Positions 20,713-29,237 of a stretch of 64,000 nt of DNA are shown in pieces. The DNA comes from Sulfurimonas sp. Its GTDB lineage: Bacteria; Campylobacterota; Campylobacteria; Campylobacterales; Sulfurimonadaceae. The translations under genes were made by a program, and so were the position numbers. The stretch's first letter is position 1; each line of letters begins with the position of its first letter. The stretch lies in contig NZ_JAQVKP010000012.1 in assembly GCF_028694605.1 (NCBI RefSeq), positions 1-64,000 on the forward strand, in the 5' to 3' direction. Below the pieces are notes generated by a model. That model was not told the origin of the DNA, ran no database searches, and saw only the letters and a list, made by a program, of their open reading frames with translations.

Positions 20713-21939
20713 CTATAAAAACTCCTTTATATCTTTTCCGCTGTAGTAGATCAGCTCCGCTTTTTTGATTTGCAAATCATTCATTGCTCTCTCGTATCCT
20801 CTTGAGGCATCGTACTTCTCGCTAAGCGCCAAAAGATATGCAACATTGTCAATCGTGCCGTTTTGGTACTTAAACTTGATAAGTTCATAAGTAGCAGAAG
20901 CCGCTTCCAGCGTCGCTTTTGCCGCTTCAACTTTCACCGTTGCAATCTCCAGCGACTTTTTTGCAAGTCTGTAGTCAACATCTGCTTTGTGTTTTTCATG
21001 TTCAATCAATGATTTTTTACTCAAATACTCCTGAAATTTTGACTGGTACGCCTGTGTGCGTGAACCAAAATCAAAGATATTCCATGCGACATTGAGTGTG
21101 GCAATATTTTGCGTATCTGCTAAAGAGTTTGCCGGTTTTTGGTCAAAATAGTAGTCCGAGTAGCTCAAAGTATCTTCAAAATAGAGCGTTGGCATATTTT
21201 GGCTCTTTAGGACATTTGCGCTAAATAGTACGGATAAAGCTTCATCTTCAAGTGCCTGAATCTCGGCAGGCAAAAGCGCTGTATCTTCCTGCGGCAGACG
21301 CACAAGAGAGCCTTTTTGGATGGAAGAGACCTTTTGAGTAGTGTAGTACTCTAGCGTGTGGAGGATTTTTTGGCTCTCAAGCTCTATCTCCTGAAGCGCC
21401 ACAAGTGCATTTTTTGTGCGAGAATCGACTTTTGCAACCTCATCTTTGGTGACGGAACCGGCCTCATAAAAAAGCTGTAGTCTTTTGAATTCTGCTTTAA
21501 GCTGTTCAATCTCCCGAAGCGTTGCAGTTTTATCGGCTTCCAGCGAGAGATACTCGAAGTAGAGCCTTGCAACATCCAAAGAGATATCATTCTTGAGCGC
21601 TTCAACACTTTTTTTGCTTGAAGCAACAGTGGACTCAAGCTGCCCATAAACACTCTCTTTTTTACCGCCGTCATAGATGACATACTTTAAACTCGCTTGA
21701 GCTTTCAAAGAGTTTTGCGCAAGTGTCGGCGTTTCATCATAAACATTTTGGTAAGTTCCAAGTATGTCAAGAGTCGGCAAATAGCCGCTTTTACTGCTCT
21801 CATACGCCTTTTCTTTGGACGCTACCACATGTAGAGCAGAAGCAACTGCTCTGTTTTTTTGCGAAACATCAATAAGCTCTTGGAGCGATGATGCGTAGAG
21901 AAATATCGGTGTAAAAAGTATCGGAAAAAAAAGTCTCAA
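20713..21939 (-). CDS. TolC-family outer membrane efflux protein
   Basis: Signal peptide; repeated coiled-coil OEP pattern; operon with RND and MFP genes. Confidence 0.9.
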   Translation of the reverse strand: MRLFFPILFTPIFLYASSLQELIDVSQKNRAVASALHVVASKEKAYESSKSGYLPTLDILGTYQNVYDETPTLAQNSLKAQASLKYVIYDGGKKESVYGQLESTVASSKKSVEALKNDISLDVARLYFEYLSLEADKTATLREIEQLKAEFKRLQLFYEAGSVTKDEVAKVDSRTKNALVALQEIELESQKILHTLEYYTTQKVSSIQKGSLVRLPQEDTALLPAEIQALEDEALSVLFSANVLKSQNMPTLYFEDTLSYSDYYFDQKPANSLADTQNIATLNVAWNIFDFGSRTQAYQSKFQEYLSKKSLIEHEKHKADVDYRLAKKSLEIATVKVEAAKATLEAASATYELIKFKYQNGTIDNVAYLLALSEKYDASRGYERAMNDLQIKKAELIYYSGKDIKEFL

Positions 21940-21988
21940 TCGGCACTCCTTTTATCTAAATTTTCACAATAGTATCAAAACAACTCTT

Positions 21989-22016
21989 AAATATATCTTG
22001 CTAGAAAGATATATTT
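21989..22016. promoter_or_regulatory. Candidate MarR operator in the divergent marR/RND intergenic region
   Basis: Perfect inverted repeat AAATATATCTT-N6-AAGATATATTT, overlapping a TTGCTA-N18-TATAAT promoter for the MarR gene. Confidence 0.6.
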
Positions 22017-22034
22017 TTCTGCTATAATTTTATT

Positions 22035-22532
22035 ATGAAAACAAATAGAGTGCACACTGACCTCATCACCAACTTTTACGACAAAGTGGCTTCCAAAGAA
22101 CTTCCCGATGTTTTTTTGATGACTTTTCCGATTGCGGTTATCCAAAAAACCATATTTTCTCATGCAGAGAGCTTTTTAAAAGAGAAGTTTGACCTCTTAA
22201 ACTCCGAAGTGGATGTTTTAGCCTCACTCTATACACACGGCAAAGTGCTCTCTCCTACTCAGCTTTATGATTTGACCATCTTCTCATCAGGCGGAATGAC
22301 AAAAGTACTAAAAAGACTTCAAGAGAGAGGGCTTGTATATAGAAAAGAGGATGAAAACGACAAAAGATGTATGTTAGTCTGCCTTACACAAAGCGGAGAA
22401 GAGCTTGTTTTAAAATCTCTCAACGAAATCTCCAAAGAGTGCAGCAAATATTTTGAAACATTCACTCAAGAGGAGAGAGAGCTGTTTAGCACGCTTTTAA
22501 AAAAGGTACTTTTAAATATCAATAGGTTTTAG
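22035..22532 (+). CDS. MarR-family transcriptional regulator
   Basis: SPTQLYDLTIFSSGGMTKVLKRLQERGLVYRKEDENDKRCMLVCLTQSGEEL. Confidence 0.9.
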   Translation: MKTNRVHTDLITNFYDKVASKELPDVFLMTFPIAVIQKTIFSHAESFLKEKFDLLNSEVDVLASLYTHGKVLSPTQLYDLTIFSSGGMTKVLKRLQERGLVYRKEDENDKRCMLVCLTQSGEELVLKSLNEISKECSKYFETFTQEERELFSTLLKKVLLNINRF

Positions 22533-22686
22533 TATTTGTAGCGTTTGATATGCAAAAAATTACAGCGCTAGCTTCCATCTTTATAATATTTTGATTTTTT
22601 TGAAAGATTATTGATAACTTATTGACATCTTCTTAACTATAATGTGCAAATCATACCTCTAAAAATTAAAACTAAAAGATGCAAAA

Positions 22687-22767
22687 ATGTCAACAATGGA
22701 TATTACCATGTTAGCGATATTGGGAATTTTAACGATTCTCGTACTTATAAAGCTGCCTAATGCCTAA
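22687..22767 (+). CDS. 26-aa hydrophobic microprotein, KdpF-like in size and topology
   Basis: Manual translation MSTMDITMLAILGILTILVLIKLPNA; stop overlaps the next ATG (TAATG). Confidence 0.55.
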   Translation: MSTMDITMLAILGILTILVLIKLPNA

Positions 22768-23798
22768 TGAAAAGCCTAAGCTTTAACCATAATATCTCTG
22801 CCTATATCTTAAAAGCGGTAGGTATTTTACTTCTTATAACACTCATAAGCCATCTTTTGCGTGAGCATCTCGACATAATCAACATTGCTCTTATTCATAT
22901 TATCCCCGTTATTATCGTGGCAATTCACGGAAACATAAAAGCAACTATTTTTATAACCCTCTTAAGTGTAATTTTCTTAAACTTTCTCTACATTCCGCCT
23001 CTTTATAGCTTCAATGTCCACAACGAACTCTATATATGGAGCTTTCTTATTTTTGCCATTGTCGGATGGATTATCACTGTTCAAGCCAAAAATCTCTCCA
23101 TGCAGACAAAACAAAACGAGATGAGAGAAAACTTGCTCAACATCATTTCACACGACCTAAGAACACCTCTCTCAACCATCATAGGAACGACAAATCTTCT
23201 CCTCTCAAGCAACAATATGGACAAAGAGAACATTAAAAACTTGCTTGAAGATGTAAATTACGCCTCTTTACGCATGAAAAGATTGATTACAAACATCTTA
23301 GACAGCACAAGACTATCAAGTAAAAATATAACTCTTAAATTAGACTGGTGCGATTTTGAAGATTTGGTAGGTGTCGCCATAGATGAGTTTTCAGACAAAC
23401 AAAAAGATGAACTGCTTGAGATACAAATCGACAATCTTCCTCTTTACTGGGGTGATAATATCTTGCTCAAACAACTCATCATCAATCTTTTAGACAATGC
23501 CTTTAAATACTCTAAAAGCAACACAAAAGTAACACTTAAAATATTTTCAACAAACAATAGCGTAAAGATAGAGGTATTTAACCAAAGCAACTATATTGAT
23601 GAGGCAAAACTAAAAAATATTTTTGATAAATTTTATCGGCTTGAAGATACAAACGATATCTCAGGCAGCGGCATCGGTCTCTCAATCTGCAAAAGTATAG
23701 TGGGGCTTCATGGCGGAAGTATAAAAGCATCTGCCATAAATGACGGTATTCTCGTTGAAGCAAAACTGCCCATAGTGAAAAAGGCTGCCTTAATATGA
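22767..23798 (+). CDS. KdpD-like sensor histidine kinase lacking the N-terminal KdpD/Usp domains
   Basis: DUF4118-like four-TM region then ENLLNIISHDLRTPLSTIIGTTNLLL and GSGIGLSICKSIVGLHGG. Confidence 0.88.
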   Translation: MKSLSFNHNISAYILKAVGILLLITLISHLLREHLDIINIALIHIIPVIIVAIHGNIKATIFITLLSVIFLNFLYIPPLYSFNVHNELYIWSFLIFAIVGWIITVQAKNLSMQTKQNEMRENLLNIISHDLRTPLSTIIGTTNLLLSSNNMDKENIKNLLEDVNYASLRMKRLITNILDSTRLSSKNITLKLDWCDFEDLVGVAIDEFSDKQKDELLEIQIDNLPLYWGDNILLKQLIINLLDNAFKYSKSNTKVTLKIFSTNNSVKIEVFNQSNYIDEAKLKNIFDKFYRLEDTNDISGSGIGLSICKSIVGLHGGSIKASAINDGILVEAKLPIVKKAALI

Positions 23799-24484
23799 AA
23801 AACTATCTTATTCAAATCATAGAAGATGACCCATCGGTAAAAAAACTGCTTGAAATTACTTTTAGAGAGTATGAGTTTAACCACATCTCGTGTGACAGCA
23901 AGAAAAATGCAATGATACTCTTTTTAAGCCATAATCCTGATTTGCTTATAGTTGATCTTGGTCTGAGTGACGGAGACGGCAAGGAATTTATAAAACAAGT
24001 ACGCGAAATCTCTAAAGTTCCAATAGTTGTTTTAAGCGCCAGACACGATGAAAAAGAGATTATCCTAGCCCTAGACGCAGGAGCAGATGACTACATCACA
24101 AAACCGTTTTCCGTCAATGAACTTTTAGCCAGAATCAGGGCAAACTTAAGACGTACTACGAATGATACTGCTATATCCAGTAAAATTGTTTGCGGAGAAA
24201 TTGAAATAGACCTCGCTGCGAGAAATATCCTTTTTAAAAAAGAACAGTTAAAACTTACCCCTATAGAGTATGAACTGCTCAAATATTTTCTACTAAACAC
24301 AAACAAAACGCTCACACATCAGCAAATACTGAAAGAAGTTTGGGGCGTGGGATACCAAAATGAAATGCAGTATCTCAGAACATATATCAATACGCTACGA
24401 AAAAAGATAGAGCAAAACAGCACAAGACCAAACTACATCAAAACAGAATCCGGCATCGGATATAGATTTTGTTGTAACGGATAA
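23795..24484 (+). CDS. OmpR/KdpE-family response regulator
   Basis: IEDDPSVKKLLEITF...LDAGADDYITKPFSVNELLARIRANLRR and C-terminal winged HTH. Confidence 0.92.
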   Translation: MKNYLIQIIEDDPSVKKLLEITFREYEFNHISCDSKKNAMILFLSHNPDLLIVDLGLSDGDGKEFIKQVREISKVPIVVLSARHDEKEIILALDAGADDYITKPFSVNELLARIRANLRRTTNDTAISSKIVCGEIEIDLAARNILFKKEQLKLTPIEYELLKYFLLNTNKTLTHQQILKEVWGVGYQNEMQYLRTYINTLRKKIEQNSTRPNYIKTESGIGYRFCCNG

Positions 24485-24493
24485 AAGGTTTTC

Positions 24494-25822
24494 ATGCAAA
24501 CCCAAGATGTAAAAATAATTTTTATGAGTTTTGTTATTCTCATCGGCATAGGAGCTTTTTTGCTGATGCTTCCTTTTGCGCACAACGGCGGACTCACTGT
24601 CATAGATGCACTCTTTACTGCCACCTCTGCGGTATGCGTAACAGGACTTATCGTCAAAGACACACCTGTTGATTTTACAAGTTTCGGGCATGCTGTCATC
24701 CTTTTGCTTATCCAAATCGGCGGTTTGGGCTACATGACGGCAGTTACCTTTTTGGCAATAATGCGTCGTAAAAAACTTGGATACCGTGACCGCCTAATCC
24801 TCAAAGAGTCGCTTAACTATCCGGGGATGAGCGGGATTTTTCGCTTTTTGAAAATTGTTTTTGCAAGCATATTTATTATAGAGTTAAGCGGTGCAGTTGT
24901 CTTGTCGCTACGCTTTTTAGTTGATATGCCGCTCGGCGATGCTCTGTGGTATGGGTTTTTTCACTCTATCTCAGCGTTTAACAATGCGGGGTTTTCACTC
25001 TTTAGCGACAATATGATGGGATTTCGCAATGACTTTGTTATCAACGTTACTATTCCGCTTTTGATTATCATTGGCGGGCTTGGCTATCTTGTACTCTTGG
25101 AACTCTACAACTACCAAAAAAAGTCACTTATGCGCCTCTCTACACATACAAAGCTTGTCTTATGGACATCCGGATTACTTATCATTACCGGTATGGCGAT
25201 TATTCTCTCATTAGAGTGGAACAACCAAAATTCTATGGGCGGCATGAGCATTTGGGAAAAAATCATGGCTGCATGGTTTGCATCGGTAAACTATAGAACG
25301 GCGGGGTTTAACACTCTGGATTTTTCTACATTTAGTGACTCGGACCTATTTTTTGGCACTGTTTTTATGGTGACAGGCGGAAGCCCGGGCGGGACTGCGG
25401 GCGGGATTAAAACGACTGTTTTGGCACTTTCCATCATAGGAGTTTGGTTTACTCTTCGCGGGCAAAGCAACCCTCATATATTTAAGAGAAGTCTCTCAAT
25501 GTATCAAATCAACAAAGCATACGCAATTATCTTTGTTGCCTCATTTTACCTGCTAATCTCGACTATTATCTTAAACGAAAGCGAAAATCTCCATTTTGTC
25601 AGAACGCTCTTTGAGACCTGTTCTGCCTTTGCCACGGTAGGCGTATCTACCGGCAATGGCGGTGTTTTGAGTTACAGTGCACTCTTTAGTGACTTAGGGA
25701 AACTCAATATTATTTTTCTTATGCTTATGGGAAGAATAGGCGTTTTTGCATTTACTATCGTTATAGTCGGCAAAGCAATACAAACAAGAATAAAATACGC
25801 AGAAGCAAAGGTGATTATATGA
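24494..25822 (+). CDS. TrkH/KtrB-family potassium transporter subunit
   Basis: ATSAVCVTGLIVKDTPVDFTSFGHAVILLLIQIGGLGYMT...VTGGSPGGTAGGIKTT. Confidence 0.93.
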   Translation: MQTQDVKIIFMSFVILIGIGAFLLMLPFAHNGGLTVIDALFTATSAVCVTGLIVKDTPVDFTSFGHAVILLLIQIGGLGYMTAVTFLAIMRRKKLGYRDRLILKESLNYPGMSGIFRFLKIVFASIFIIELSGAVVLSLRFLVDMPLGDALWYGFFHSISAFNNAGFSLFSDNMMGFRNDFVINVTIPLLIIIGGLGYLVLLELYNYQKKSLMRLSTHTKLVLWTSGLLIITGMAIILSLEWNNQNSMGGMSIWEKIMAAWFASVNYRTAGFNTLDFSTFSDSDLFFGTVFMVTGGSPGGTAGGIKTTVLALSIIGVWFTLRGQSNPHIFKRSLSMYQINKAYAIIFVASFYLLISTIILNESENLHFVRTLFETCSAFATVGVSTGNGGVLSYSALFSDLGKLNIIFLMLMGRIGVFAFTIVIVGKAIQTRIKYAEAKVII

Positions 25823-26466
25823 CATACGTAGTTATAGGACTTGGAAAATTCGGACACCATGTGGCCAAAGGGTTGGCACAACAAGGCGAGGTTGTTATCG
25901 CTATTGACAATGACGAGGAGAAGATAAAAGATATAAGCGAATTTGTTCAAGATGCCATAGTGCTTGACTCATCCGACCCAAAAGCGCTTGGCGAGGCAGG
26001 TATTGCCGATACGGATGTCGCCATTGTGAGTATAGGAGAAAATCTTGAAGCAAGTATTTTAACCGTTATGGCACTTAAAGAGCTGAAAATTCCAACAGTT
26101 ATAGCAAAAGCCATCACACAGGTACATGGACAGATTCTCTCAAAACTGGGTGCCGCAAAAGTAATCTATCCCGAGATGGAATCTGCCAAAAAGCTTGTCA
26201 AAAAAATTGTGAAAAATGTTCATTATGAGACTATCGATCTCTCTATCACGATGAAACTGGCAAAAATGACAGTTCCGTCATTCTGGGTCGGAACTTCTAT
26301 ACTCTCTCCGCTCTTCAAAGAGGAGTTTGATGTCAAACCAATTGCATACAAACATCAAGGCGAGTGGTACACCTCTTTTGAAAACAACGATATTCTTGAA
26401 GCAGGGGATATTTTAGTTGTCTTAGGAAATAGCAATAACATAGAAGCACTCAGCAAGAAAATATAG
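25819..26466 (+). CDS. TrkA/KtrA potassium uptake regulatory subunit (RCK)
   Basis: MTYVVIGLGKFGHHVAKGLAQQGEVVIAIDNDEEKI; RCK_N plus RCK_C. Confidence 0.93.
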   Translation: MTYVVIGLGKFGHHVAKGLAQQGEVVIAIDNDEEKIKDISEFVQDAIVLDSSDPKALGEAGIADTDVAIVSIGENLEASILTVMALKELKIPTVIAKAITQVHGQILSKLGAAKVIYPEMESAKKLVKKIVKNVHYETIDLSITMKLAKMTVPSFWVGTSILSPLFKEEFDVKPIAYKHQGEWYTSFENNDILEAGDILVVLGNSNNIEALSKKI

Positions 26467-26471
26467 TAAAC

Positions 26472-26551
26472 TTCTTGCAAAACTAAAAACTAAATGAACA
26501 ATTCTACAGCGAAGCGAAGCCTTAGTGAACGTGTTTTTAGTTTTGCAAGAA
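26472..26551. repeat. 80-bp element with perfect 19-bp inverted repeat (long hairpin) between convergent trkA and ruvX
   Basis: TTCTTGCAAAACTAAAAAC at 26472-26490 and its exact reverse complement at 26533-26551; 42-nt loop. Confidence 0.85.
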
Positions 26552-26559
26552 ATCTAATT

Positions 26560-26964
26560 CTATTTTTTTGCTAAAAACCTCTGCAAGATAATCATAGCGG
26601 CAATTGAGTCTATACGTCCGTCACGGATATATCTTATCTCACCACGCATCATACACTCTGCCTCAAGGGATGAGTTACTCTCATCCTGATAAAAAATCTC
26701 GCCCTTAAAAGCAACAAGATTCATAAAGTGAGCCACGCGGCGTCTCATTTCGTCTTCAGAGCTTCCACCCATCGGTATGCCCACTACAACGGCGTCAACT
26801 TCCCACTCATCAAGAACTTTTTTTACATCTCTTGCGGCTTGATCTCTGTTTTTTCTCTCTACTGCTTTTAGAGGAGTTACCAAATCTTTATGTGCGCTGT
26901 AGGCAAGCCCTACCCTTTTTAAGCCCAAATCAATAGCTATATACTTCACTATTTTCCCAAACAA
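26560..26964 (-). CDS. ruvX: Putative pre-16S rRNA nuclease / Holliday junction resolvase-like
   Basis: IAIDLGLKRVGLAYS...VVGIPMGGSSEDEM...DESNSS. Confidence 0.92.
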   Translation of the reverse strand: MFGKIVKYIAIDLGLKRVGLAYSAHKDLVTPLKAVERKNRDQAARDVKKVLDEWEVDAVVVGIPMGGSSEDEMRRRVAHFMNLVAFKGEIFYQDESNSSLEAECMMRGEIRYIRDGRIDSIAAMIILQRFLAKK

Positions 26965-28289
26965 AAACTGCCAAACATCTTCTCAAGCATCTCATCATTT
27001 TCAAAAGGTCTTGTGATTGAGGCTATCTCTTTTATGGCTTCATTAAGGCAAAAGGAGAAGATTTCAAGCTCCTGTTCTTGCAGCGGTATAAACGCTTCTT
27101 CTATATTTTCAAGTGTCTTTTCAACTGCCGACACTTGTCGTTGTGAGATAAGCATCATCTCCTCAGAGCTGTTTGCCTCATTCATGATACATTCTAAAGC
27201 TTTGACAAGCGCATCAACGCTCTCTTTTGAGTTGAGCTCCATATCAAAGCTTATATCTCTATGCGAAAATTTCGGCTCTAAATCTATCTTGTTTTTTACA
27301 TACAAAACGTGCTTATTTCCAGCCTCTGATTTTATAAGAGATACTATCTGCTCATCTTCGGCATCTGCGACTCTTGAGCCATCAAATAGCGCTACAACAA
27401 TGTCACTCTCTTTTATGGCTTCAAGTGAACGTTCAATTCCGATACGTTCTATCTCATCATTCGCCTCACGTATCCCTGCGGTGTCAACTATACGGATAAG
27501 ATGCGTACCGATCTTCACCTGTTCTTCTATGGTATCTCGCGTCGTTCCTGCGATGTCGCTGACAATCGCACGGTTATAATTTAGCAGCGCATTTAAGAGT
27601 GAACTCTTCCCGACATTTGGTTTTCCCACAATCGCCACACGAAAACCCTGCATCAGCCCCTCTCTTGCCATGCTGGCAAGAAGTGTTTTTTGAAGTGAAT
27701 TTTGAAGCTCACTCAGTTTTGCCTTGATTTGCAAAACCAAATCATCAGGCAAATCCTCTTCCGCATAGTCGATGCTTACCTCCGAGTAAGCAAGGATATG
27801 GATAAGCGCATCACGAATACCCTCTACGAACTCCTTAAGCTCGCCTTTCATTTGCTTTGCAAGTATCCGTGCCGCATCTTCGCTTTTTGCTTCGATAAGC
27901 CCTGCAATCGCCTCCGCTTCACTTAAGTCAATACGACCGTTGAAAAAAGCCCTTTTTGAAAACTCCCCTGCCTCTGCAAGTCTTGCACCATAAAAGAGTG
28001 TTGATTTTAAAATGCTCTGCGCAACTATAAAACCGCCGTGACACTGGATTTCAACTACATCTTCGGCGGTAAAAGAAAAAGGTGCTTGAAAGTAGATAAC
28101 AATGACCTCATCTATAAGCTCATCATCACCACTATAGATATTTGTTAAAGTTGCATATCTTGGGGAAAAAGTCTGTTTGCGGGTAAGTTTTTTGGCAATC
28201 TCCAAAGCCCTATCACCGCTAATGCGGATGATGGCGATAGAGCCTATGCCGTTAGCGGTTGCAACGGCACTTATAGTATCTTCATTCAT
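26949..28289 (-). CDS. mnmE: tRNA-modifying GTPase MnmE
   Basis: DTISAVATANGIGSIAIIRISGDRAL...VGKPNVGKSSLLNALLNYNRAIVSDIAGTTRDTIEE; C-terminal CLGK. Confidence 0.97.
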   Translation of the reverse strand: MNEDTISAVATANGIGSIAIIRISGDRALEIAKKLTRKQTFSPRYATLTNIYSGDDELIDEVIVIYFQAPFSFTAEDVVEIQCHGGFIVAQSILKSTLFYGARLAEAGEFSKRAFFNGRIDLSEAEAIAGLIEAKSEDAARILAKQMKGELKEFVEGIRDALIHILAYSEVSIDYAEEDLPDDLVLQIKAKLSELQNSLQKTLLASMAREGLMQGFRVAIVGKPNVGKSSLLNALLNYNRAIVSDIAGTTRDTIEEQVKIGTHLIRIVDTAGIREANDEIERIGIERSLEAIKESDIVVALFDGSRVADAEDEQIVSLIKSEAGNKHVLYVKNKIDLEPKFSHRDISFDMELNSKESVDALVKALECIMNEANSSEEMMLISQRQVSAVEKTLENIEEAFIPLQEQELEIFSFCLNEAIKEIASITRPFENDEMLEKMFGSFCLGK

Positions 28290-28292
28290 CTC

Positions 28293-29237
28293 TTAATTGT
28301 GGTAGTCATTGATGATGATAAATTTGAGTCCATCACGAGTAGAGCGAACAGCTACATACTTGTTTGGATATTTCTCACGAAGCTCTTTAAGCGCAATTTG
28401 AATCAAAACACCATCAAGTATTTTTGTCTGTGCACGCCCATCCCTATCAATATTTTCGCAAACAGTGACAAGATATCTTGCGATAGACTCCTCTTGATTT
28501 TTCAAAAACTCTGCTATCTCCAAACGAAGCTGCAACTGGTACTTGGTATTAATCCAGTTAAAAATCATATATGAGAGCGCCTTGTAGCGATACCCCTCTT
28601 TTCCGATTAGAAGCGCTGCATCATCACCCTTAAACTCTATAAGAAGCGTGTTTGCATCATGCGCACTAACCTCTATTTTATCGATTTTAAAGCATGTTAG
28701 GGCAAAGAGTTCATTTATCTCTTTAGAAACGGCAGAAGCAACTTCGTAAGCGCTGATTTTCCCCTCTTGTTCCTCCTCGCAAAATACATCCTCTTCATCA
28801 TAATCAGCAGTATAGTTAATCCCTGCCATATCATAATCATCATCCTCTTGCGTACTAACAAAAGATTCAGGCATGATTGTGTCATTTACTATATTGTGTT
28901 TTGGTGCCGTAAACTCTTTTTTAGGTTTATATTCACTCTTTTGTTGAGGCTTAAACTCTTTTTTTATTGGCTGTTCAGGCTCTTTTAGTTTTTCTTGCAT
29001 AGGGGCAGGCGGAATTTTTGTCTCTTCTATTTTTTGTGACGTGGCAACTGTTTGAGGCGGGAGATTTTCTTTGCTCTTTTTTGCCGCTACTATGATTGCA
29101 CTCTTTTTAAAAAATCCCATAAACCCATTGCTTGGAACCTGAACAATCTCAATCGCCAACTCACTGGCAGAACATCCAAGAGCTGAAGCGGCATCTTTAC
29201 ATGCCTGCTCCAGAGTGGTTGATTCTATCTTAATCAT
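28293..29237 (-). CDS. Jag/KhpB RNA-binding protein (Jag_N, KH, R3H); tracked ORF extends to 29264
   Basis: IESTTLEQACKDAASALGCSASELAIEIVQVPSNGFMGFFKKSAIIVA; KH-type LLIGKEGYRYKALSYMI; gene context. Confidence 0.9.
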   Translation of the reverse strand: MIKIESTTLEQACKDAASALGCSASELAIEIVQVPSNGFMGFFKKSAIIVAAKKSKENLPPQTVATSQKIEETKIPPAPMQEKLKEPEQPIKKEFKPQQKSEYKPKKEFTAPKHNIVNDTIMPESFVSTQEDDDYDMAGINYTADYDEEDVFCEEEQEGKISAYEVASAVSKEINELFALTCFKIDKIEVSAHDANTLLIEFKGDDAALLIGKEGYRYKALSYMIFNWINTKYQLQLRLEIAEFLKNQEESIARYLVTVCENIDRDGRAQTKILDGVLIQIALKELREKYPNKYVAVRSTRDGLKFIIINDYHN

